Shown: positions 48,232-52,784 of the stretch, one piece after another
How the letters are laid out: each line of letters begins with the position of its first letter
Position numbering within the stretch: position 1 is the first letter of the stretch
Notes under the pieces: model-generated
Told to the model about the DNA's origin: nothing
Databases searched by the model: none
What the model saw: only the letters and a program-made list of their open reading frames with translations
Made by a program: the position numbers and the translations under genes
NCBI GenBank assembly: GCA_023381035.1
Contig: JAMCTK010000064.1
Span: 1 to 52,784, forward strand
Source: Patescibacteria group bacterium
Lineage (GTDB): Bacteria > Patescibacteria > Microgenomatia > Levybacterales > UBA12049
DNA: 52,784 nt
Direction: 5' to 3'

Positions 48232-49488
48232 ATGAAAAATAAGGTATTGTTTGTTCAGGTAGCAGTAATCTCTCTAATTGCTTTTTTTGGTGGATACTAT
48301 TTTGGAGTCAATAAGGTTGCTGTAGATTGGAAAAATTACAAGCCTCAAGTAACAGTTACCGGTAAAGAACCGCCACCAGGAGTTACAAATATAGATTTCA
48401 CTCAGTTTTGGACGGTTTGGCAAAAAGTGGAAGCAGGATATTACGATAAAAGCAAAATAGATGGTAAAAAAATGGTAAACGGAGCGATTGCGGGTGCACT
48501 TCAGAGCCTAGATGATCCTTTTACAGTTTATCTTCCTCCTGTCCAGAACGACAACTTTAAGCAGGGGTTAGCAGGTCAGTTTACGGGAATTGGCGCAGAG
48601 CTTAGTATGAAAGATAAAGATATAATTGTTGTTGCTCCTCTTGGCGGAAGTCCGGCGGAAAAAGCAGGAGTAAAAGCAGGGGATGTTATTCTAAAAGTAG
48701 ATGGAGCAGCAACTAGTACTTGGACTTTAGCACAAACAGTAGAAAAAATCCGAGGACCCAAAGGTACGAATGTAATCATTTCCGTACTTCATAAAGAAGG
48801 AAATAAAATTGTTGATATTAAAATTACCAGAGATGTCATAACAGTAAAAAGCGTTGATGGATGGGTTAAGAAAACTAAAGATATTGATAGTATTTCTAAA
48901 TTCAAAAGCGACGATACGATTGCTTATATCAGACTTACACAGTTTGGAGACAGTACTAATAAAGATTGGACTGCTTTAATAAATAAGCTAAATGAGAAAA
49001 TTAAAAGAGAAAAGAACTTTAAAGGTGTAATACTTGATTTGAGAAATAACCCAGGAGGATATTTAACAGATGCAGTATTTATTGCTTCTGAATTTGTTCC
49101 CCAAGGATCTCCTGTTGTTTATGAAGAGAATGCTGCTGAGCAAAAAGGTTTGACTGCGGCAAGAAGGGGAGCCATGGTGGATTACCCTGTTGTAGTTTTA
49201 ATAAATAGGGGAAGCGCTTCTGCATCAGAAATCGTCTCCGGAGCATTAAGAGATCTTAAGAAAATAAAACTTATTGGAGAAACGTCTTTTGGAAAAGGAA
49301 CAGTTCAACAGGCAGAAGATCTTGGTGGTGGATCTGGAATTCACATCACAGTTGCAAAGTGGCTTACTCCCAATAAGACATGGGTTAATGGAAAGGGATT
49401 AAAGCCTGATATAGAAGTTCAATTAGATCCAAAAGACCCAAGCAGAGATGCCCAACTTGAAAAAGCCATAGAAGAATTGATAAAATAA
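48232..49488 (+). CDS. ctpA: C-terminal processing peptidase (S41 family)
   Basis: 418 aa. Anchor at about residues 3-22, then a helical cap (FWTVWQKVEAGYYD, LDDPFTVYLPP), a PDZ domain (about 110-190: FTGIGAELSMKDKDIIV, SPAEKAGVKAGDVILKV), and the S41 core with LDLRNNPGG, the catalytic Ser in GSASASEIVSGAL and Lys in FGKGTVQ. Ctp proteases trim or degrade exported proteins. htrA follows 28 bases later, so the two envelope proteases are likely regulated together. Confidence 0.94.
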   Translation: MKNKVLFVQVAVISLIAFFGGYYFGVNKVAVDWKNYKPQVTVTGKEPPPGVTNIDFTQFWTVWQKVEAGYYDKSKIDGKKMVNGAIAGALQSLDDPFTVYLPPVQNDNFKQGLAGQFTGIGAELSMKDKDIIVVAPLGGSPAEKAGVKAGDVILKVDGAATSTWTLAQTVEKIRGPKGTNVIISVLHKEGNKIVDIKITRDVITVKSVDGWVKKTKDIDSISKFKSDDTIAYIRLTQFGDSTNKDWTALINKLNEKIKREKNFKGVILDLRNNPGGYLTDAVFIASEFVPQGSPVVYEENAAEQKGLTAARRGAMVDYPVVVLINRGSASASEIVSGALRDLKKIKLIGETSFGKGTVQQAEDLGGGSGIHITVAKWLTPNKTWVNGKGLKPDIEVQLDPKDPSRDAQLEKAIEELIK

Positions 49489-49516
49489 CCCCGGGAATAA
49501 ATTAGTTAAATCTACT

Positions 49517-50659
49517 ATGAGAAAACTTGTTGTTTTACTTGTTATTCTGGTTATTTTCCTTGGTCTTTGGAGTGGTACCTCTATCTATCTGCCTACTATC
49601 TCATCAAAACTTAAATTCTTAGAACCATCGCAATCGAGAGAAGTTGTGAAGGTGGTTACTGAACAATCAGCAATTATAGATGCTGTAAAAAAAGTCGGTC
49701 CCTCTGTGGTTACTGTAACATCCGAATCCAGCCAGACAAGTGATCTTCGGTTTGGTCCTTTTTTTATTTTTGGCGCACCTGATCAGCAAGGCAATCAAGC
49801 CCAACAAAATATTGGATCAGGATTTATTGTTTCTTCTGATGGACAAATCGTTACGAATAAACATGTTGTTTCAAATCCCGATGCTAAGTTTACAGTAACT
49901 TTAAGTAATGGTAAGAATTATAGTGTTAAAAATGTTTTCAGAGATCCGGCAAATGACATTGCGATTTTAAAAATAGATCCTGCTGAGAATTCGGACACTG
50001 AGTTAAAACCGGTTATCATGGGGGATTCTTCCAAATTGCAAGTTGGTCAATTTGTTATTGCAATTGGAACTGCATTAGGGGAGTTTAGGAACTCTGTTAC
50101 AAGAGGAATCATTTCCGGAATAGGAAGGGGAATTACTGCTGGTGATAGCTATCAAGGTTATGCAGAGCAATTAGATAACGTAATTCAAACTGATGCTGCA
50201 ATAAATCTGGGTAATTCAGGAGGTCCGCTTGTTAATTCTGACGGACAAGTAATCGGAGTAAATACAGCTGTCGCGTCTGGTAGTCAAAATATTGGATTTG
50301 CACTCCCAATAAATGTTGTAAAAGAATCACTTTCTAACTTTAGCCAACATGGACAATTTGAAAGGCCGTATTTAGGAGTTTCCTACGTAGTTATTAGCAA
50401 ACAAACAGCTCTTGCCAATAATGTTGCTCAGGGTGCATATGTCCAAGGAGTAGTTAAGGATTCTTCTGCTGATAAGGGAGGCTTGAAAACAGGAGACATT
50501 ATTACAAAAATTGATGGAAAAAATGTAGGCGATAGCAATGACAATGTTGCCAAAGCAATCTCTGGTAAAAAAGTCGGGGATAGCATGACCCTGACTATTT
50601 GGAGAGATGGAAAGATTTTAGAGGTAAAAACAACTCTTGGAAACGCTCCGAGTCAATAG
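49517..50659 (+). CDS. htrA: HtrA/DegP-type serine protease with one PDZ
   Basis: 380 aa. Signal anchor at about residues 3-23, trypsin-like domain with the triad His in VTNKHVVS, Asp in DPANDIAIL and Ser in LGNSGGPL, then a PDZ (about 285-375: ASVQ-like GAYVQGVVKDSSADKGGLKTGDIITKIDG). One PDZ fits DegS or HtrA of Gram-positive type. It degrades or refolds damaged exported proteins and, in RseA-type systems, makes the first cut of an anti-sigma factor. A weak TTAAAT lies 5 nt before the ATG. Confidence 0.94.
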   Translation: MRKLVVLLVILVIFLGLWSGTSIYLPTISSKLKFLEPSQSREVVKVVTEQSAIIDAVKKVGPSVVTVTSESSQTSDLRFGPFFIFGAPDQQGNQAQQNIGSGFIVSSDGQIVTNKHVVSNPDAKFTVTLSNGKNYSVKNVFRDPANDIAILKIDPAENSDTELKPVIMGDSSKLQVGQFVIAIGTALGEFRNSVTRGIISGIGRGITAGDSYQGYAEQLDNVIQTDAAINLGNSGGPLVNSDGQVIGVNTAVASGSQNIGFALPINVVKESLSNFSQHGQFERPYLGVSYVVISKQTALANNVAQGAYVQGVVKDSSADKGGLKTGDIITKIDGKNVGDSNDNVAKAISGKKVGDSMTLTIWRDGKILEVKTTLGNAPSQ

Positions 50660-50661
50660 TC

Positions 50662-51411
50662 TCATGCTACAAGACTTTCTCTGGTAAGAGGAATGGCAAA
50701 TGGCGCAGGAGTAGTGCTCCAGTCATGAATTTTAGTTTTCTTTAAATCTATTTTTCCACTTGAATTGAAAAAAACAGGAAACAAAACAGACTCTTCGTTG
50801 TGGGTTAATGGAAAATCTAAAATGATTTCATAATCACCATCTTCAAGTAAATAAGAATATGCGCCGACTATTCCAAACTCAAACAGTCTTGTTAAAAAAT
50901 TAAATGGATTAGCTGAAAAACCTTCTTGGTCTCTAATCACCTCCATTGATGCGGCGCTTTTAGCAAATTCTGCCAAATCCAAACCTGCTTGTGCTACTTG
51001 AGACCTGGCGGAACGTGGTTGTCGTAAGGAATATGTCGTCAAAATTGAGCTTTGCGCTTTTAAAAGCATTAACTTTTCCACTCTTTCCCTGACTGCGTCT
51101 GCGTCTTTTGATCTTCCTAATTTTTCTATCCTAGTATCCGCAGTGCTTTTTGCGGTCCGAAGCTTGTCAGGTATTGATTGTCCAGCATAGGTATTTGCTG
51201 TAAAAATAAATCTTTGCGCATCCTGATTAACCAATGACAAGATATCTAAAAGGGAATCAATGCTTCTTCTCCTGAATAAATGGCCAAAGTGTATGTTTTC
51301 TAATTTAGATAGCGTTTTTAACGCAGCTCCCTTATGATGATCTGGAACACTGCAAATTGCGTTAAGACTAATTGCATCATGTCTTAATAATTGTTTTTCT
51401 GATTCAGTCAT
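50662..51411 (-). CDS. Alpha-helical hypothetical protein
   Basis: 249 aa, soluble. Mostly helical from residue 1 to about 180 (SEKQLLRHDAISLNAI, RTAKSTADTRIEKLGR, VREKVEKLML-like VRERVEKLMLLKAQ), then a beta-richer C-terminus (DYEIILDFPLTHNEESVLFPVFFN). I do not recognise the family. The longer frame starts with TTG at 51450, but that is the TTGACA box of its own promoter, so ATG 51411 is taken. Confidence 0.7.
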   Translation of the reverse strand: MTESEKQLLRHDAISLNAICSVPDHHKGAALKTLSKLENIHFGHLFRRRSIDSLLDILSLVNQDAQRFIFTANTYAGQSIPDKLRTAKSTADTRIEKLGRSKDADAVRERVEKLMLLKAQSSILTTYSLRQPRSARSQVAQAGLDLAEFAKSAASMEVIRDQEGFSANPFNFLTRLFEFGIVGAYSYLLEDGDYEIILDFPLTHNEESVLFPVFFNSSGKIDLKKTKIHDWSTTPAPFAIPLTRESLVA

Positions 51412-51421
51412 TGGACACCGA

Positions 51422-51450
51422 ATTTTAACTAAATATGAAAAACGTGTCAA
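51422..51450 (-). promoter_or_regulatory. Consensus promoter that corrects a start codon
   Basis: Minus strand TTGACA (51450-51445), exactly 17 bases, TAAAAT (51427-51422), 10 bases, ATG 51411. Expected leader is 3-4 bases. Confidence 0.75.
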
Positions 51451-51463
51451 GAGTAATTAATTT

Positions 51464-51472
51464 TGTTAAAAT
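51464..51472 (+). promoter_or_regulatory. Extended -10 promoter of murB, leaderless
   Basis: TGT plus TAAAAT (51467-51472), 8 bases before ATG 51481. The frame's TTG at 51463 overlaps the TGn motif and is not the start. Confidence 0.6.
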
Positions 51473-51480
51473 ACACATAC

Positions 51481-52425
51481 ATGTTGAAAAGAAATGTTTT
51501 ATTAAAAAATTTTACTAATTACAAAATAGGTGGGATTGCAAAATATCTTTTAGAAGTAAGCTCTTTAGAGGATTTGAGAAATGGTTTAACAGAGTGGCAA
51601 AAGACCTCGTCTGATTTACCTTTTGTTTTAGGAGAAGGTACAAACCTCTTGGTTAGTGATGATGGATATGATGGGCTGGTTGTTCATAATTTACTTAGCG
51701 GGATAGAGATGAATGGGGGAAAGGTTCAAGTTGGTTCAGGAGTTTTAGTTAAAGATCTAATTGATTTCTGCGTAGAAAATTCGCTAAGCGGCATTGAGTG
51801 GGCTGGAGGGCTTCCCGGGACAGTTGGCGGGGCAATAAGAGGCAACGCTGGAGCTTTTAAAGGCGAGACAAAGGATAATATTATAAAGGTAACAAGCTTG
51901 GATTATAAAACGCTGGACATTATAGAAAGAGACAATTCTCAATGCGGGTTTGGATACAGGACCAGTGTGTATAAAAAAGGAGAAGGAGAAAAAGAATTTA
52001 TCATAAGCGCAGTTTTTAATTTTAAAAAGGGAAACCAAAGAGAAATAAAAAGAGAAATTGAGGAAAAAGTTGAATATAGGAAGAATAGACATCCCTTAGA
52101 ATATCCAAATGCGGGAAGTGTCTTCAAAAATATTCCGTTTGATTTATTGCCCTACAATTTAAAAACTGAATGGGAAAAATTTATTAAGTCAGATCCTTTT
52201 CCGATCGTTCCGGTTGTAAAAATTCTTTTAAAATGTGATTTATGGGAGAAAAGAGTAGGTGGGGCAAAGTTTTCGGATAAACATCCCAACTTTATTGTTA
52301 ACACGGATAATGCGAAGGCAAGCGATGTTAAAGCATTGATAGAAATGGCAAAAAAAGCTGTTAAGGAAAAATTTAATATTCAACTTGAGGAAGAAATAAT
52401 ATATCTTGGGAATTTTAAATCCTAA
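51481..52425 (+). CDS. murB: UDP-N-acetylenolpyruvoylglucosamine reductase
   Basis: 314 aa. FAD-binding motifs NYKIGGIAKY and VLGEGTNLLVSDDGYDG, then GIEWAGGLPGTVGGAIRGNAGAF in parts, CGFGYRTSVYK, NRHPLEYPNAGSVFKN with the catalytic Ser, and GGAKFSDKHPNFIVN; a final Glu lies in LEEEIIYLG. This fits type II MurB. It reduces the enolpyruvyl group to make UDP-MurNAc, so the cell makes its own peptidoglycan precursors. Confidence 0.95.
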   Translation: MLKRNVLLKNFTNYKIGGIAKYLLEVSSLEDLRNGLTEWQKTSSDLPFVLGEGTNLLVSDDGYDGLVVHNLLSGIEMNGGKVQVGSGVLVKDLIDFCVENSLSGIEWAGGLPGTVGGAIRGNAGAFKGETKDNIIKVTSLDYKTLDIIERDNSQCGFGYRTSVYKKGEGEKEFIISAVFNFKKGNQREIKREIEEKVEYRKNRHPLEYPNAGSVFKNIPFDLLPYNLKTEWEKFIKSDPFPIVPVVKILLKCDLWEKRVGGAKFSDKHPNFIVNTDNAKASDVKALIEMAKKAVKEKFNIQLEEEIIYLGNFKS

Positions 52426-52450
52426 TTGAATTTAATCGGAGGTGATATAT

Positions 52451-52723
52451 ATGGCAGAAAAGAAACAGGATGAACAACAGGTCGCGGTAAATATTAATTT
52501 AGATACTACACCTATTTTATACACAGATAGCGTGTTTATTACCGCAAATCCCGATGGAATAGTTTTTGATGTTATGCAAAGACTGGGCACAACCAATCAG
52601 GCTAGAATTGTCAGTAGAATAGGAATGAGTAGGGAGCATGCGAGAAAATTCGCAAGTGAACTTTCAAAGCTTCTGGCAATAACTCAAGGACATGTCCATA
52701 CAGACGATAATAAGCTCAGCTGA
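52451..52723 (+). CDS. DUF3467-like small protein
   Basis: 90 aa. Pattern TTPILYTDSVFITANPDGIVFDV, then RIVSRIGMSREHARKFASELSKLL, as in DUF3467 proteins that may bind regulators or nucleic acid; function unknown. ATG 52451 is preceded by GGAGGTGA (52438-52445) at 5 nt, which rules out the GTG at 52442. A leadered, Shine-Dalgarno-type gene 25 bases after murB. Confidence 0.85.
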   Translation: MAEKKQDEQQVAVNINLDTTPILYTDSVFITANPDGIVFDVMQRLGTTNQARIVSRIGMSREHARKFASELSKLLAITQGHVHTDDNKLS

Positions 52724-52726
52724 GCA

Positions 52727-52756
52727 TTGACTAGTAATTGGCGCAAATAGTATAAA
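52727..52756 (+). promoter_or_regulatory. Promoter at the right edge, leaderless type
   Basis: TTGACT (52727-52732), 18 bases, TATAAA (52751-52756), 6 bases, ATG 52763. Confidence 0.5.
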
Positions 52757-52762
52757 TAATTA

Positions 52763-52784
52763 ATGGACTCCCTTTTTCTGGAAA
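52763..52784 (+). CDS. Predicted start of a gene cut by the window edge
   Basis: ATG 52763 opens a frame (MDSLFLE) that runs off the window. It is called only because the promoter 6 nt upstream follows the pattern seen at more than 20 other genes. Product unknown. Confidence 0.4.

Noticed and set aside
1..52784. Reassigned genetic code (UGA as Gly, as in some CPR phyla)
   Set aside because: Several clear genes such as gnd end in TGA, and no conserved gene needs an in-frame TGA to be read through.
1..52784. tRNA, rRNA, CRISPR or insertion sequences
   Set aside because: I scanned the intergenic gaps, the largest about 170 bases, and saw no cloverleaf with a TTCGA-type arm, no repeat-spacer array, no transposase and no terminal repeats.
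1..52784. Classical GC-rich hairpin plus U-tract terminators
   Set aside because: No gap shows a convincing one. Candidates near 402-440, 21429-21461 and 41842-41892 are AT-rich or lack a U run; the first two are listed only at low confidence and the last is not listed.

Overview
The window is an AT-rich, gene-dense, unbroken stretch of bacterial chromosome. It most likely comes from the Candidate Phyla Radiation (Patescibacteria), with Microgenomates the best guess. The support is: short core proteins (EF-Ts of 149 aa); an rpsF-ssb-rpsR cluster with no rplI after it and an rpsB-tsf-frr cluster with no pyrH; DUF5666/DUF5667-type and dockerin surface proteins; single-pass N-terminal anchors; and no sign of respiration. 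UGA is an ordinary stop codon throughout, so this is not a UGA-recoding lineage. I found no tRNA, rRNA, CRISPR array or insertion sequence, and no gene-free stretch above 300 bases.

Layout. 1-5700 is a surface-protein block: the tail of a large exported protein, an anchored cohesin-domain protein, and two large anchored Cys/Thr-rich proteins that both end in a dockerin. 5735-9188 is a translation block (small protein, rpsB, tsf, frr) ending in the site-2 protease rseP. 9198-17375 holds oxidative pentose-phosphate genes (pgl-zwf and later gnd) mixed with an arginase-family enzyme, a tRNA-binding OB protein, a drug/metabolite exporter, an inositol-monophosphatase relative and a zinc-finger protein. 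17373-26826 is information processing: proS, a DHH-like protein, a HIT protein, rpsU, ybeY, dnaX, ybaB/ebfC, prs, recR and cysS. 26870-32102 has a GT-C-like membrane protein, a split transketolase, and extracytoplasmic folding proteins (SurA-N-like, FKBP). 32108-33983 is an ECF sigma factor, its probable membrane anti-sigma factor, and a divergent exported target. 34006-40830 has a cupin, a lectin-like surface protein, a flavin reductase, an orphan histidine kinase and two multi-span membrane proteins. 40906-45527 has pyrD, a Tat-exported GDPD relative, a family-2 glycosyltransferase and a heparanase-like (GH79) glycosidase. 45599-52784 is housekeeping: ychF, rpsF-ssb-rpsR, ctpA, htrA, murB and small proteins.

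How it fits together. The central-metabolism genes (zwf, pgl, gnd, transketolase, prs) would make NAD(P)H and feed pentose phosphate to PRPP. The surface genes suggest a cell that builds a Ca2+-dependent, non-covalently assembled coat and may act on host or matrix glycans. The protease/foldase set (RseP, CtpA, HtrA, FKBP, SurA-N) and the ECF switch would service that surface.

Two signals cut across the annotation. First, about 27 transcription units have a sigma-70 -10 box ending only 6-8 nt before the start codon, often with an extended TGn, so most first genes look leaderless. Strong Shine-Dalgarno sites are restricted to a few genes, mostly small ones. I used this to correct several starts; in at least two cases an apparent TTG start is really the -35 TTGACA box. 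Second, dnaX carries an A8 slip site next to a Shine-Dalgarno-like AGGAGG with immediate off-frame stops, which would give a gamma-sized product.
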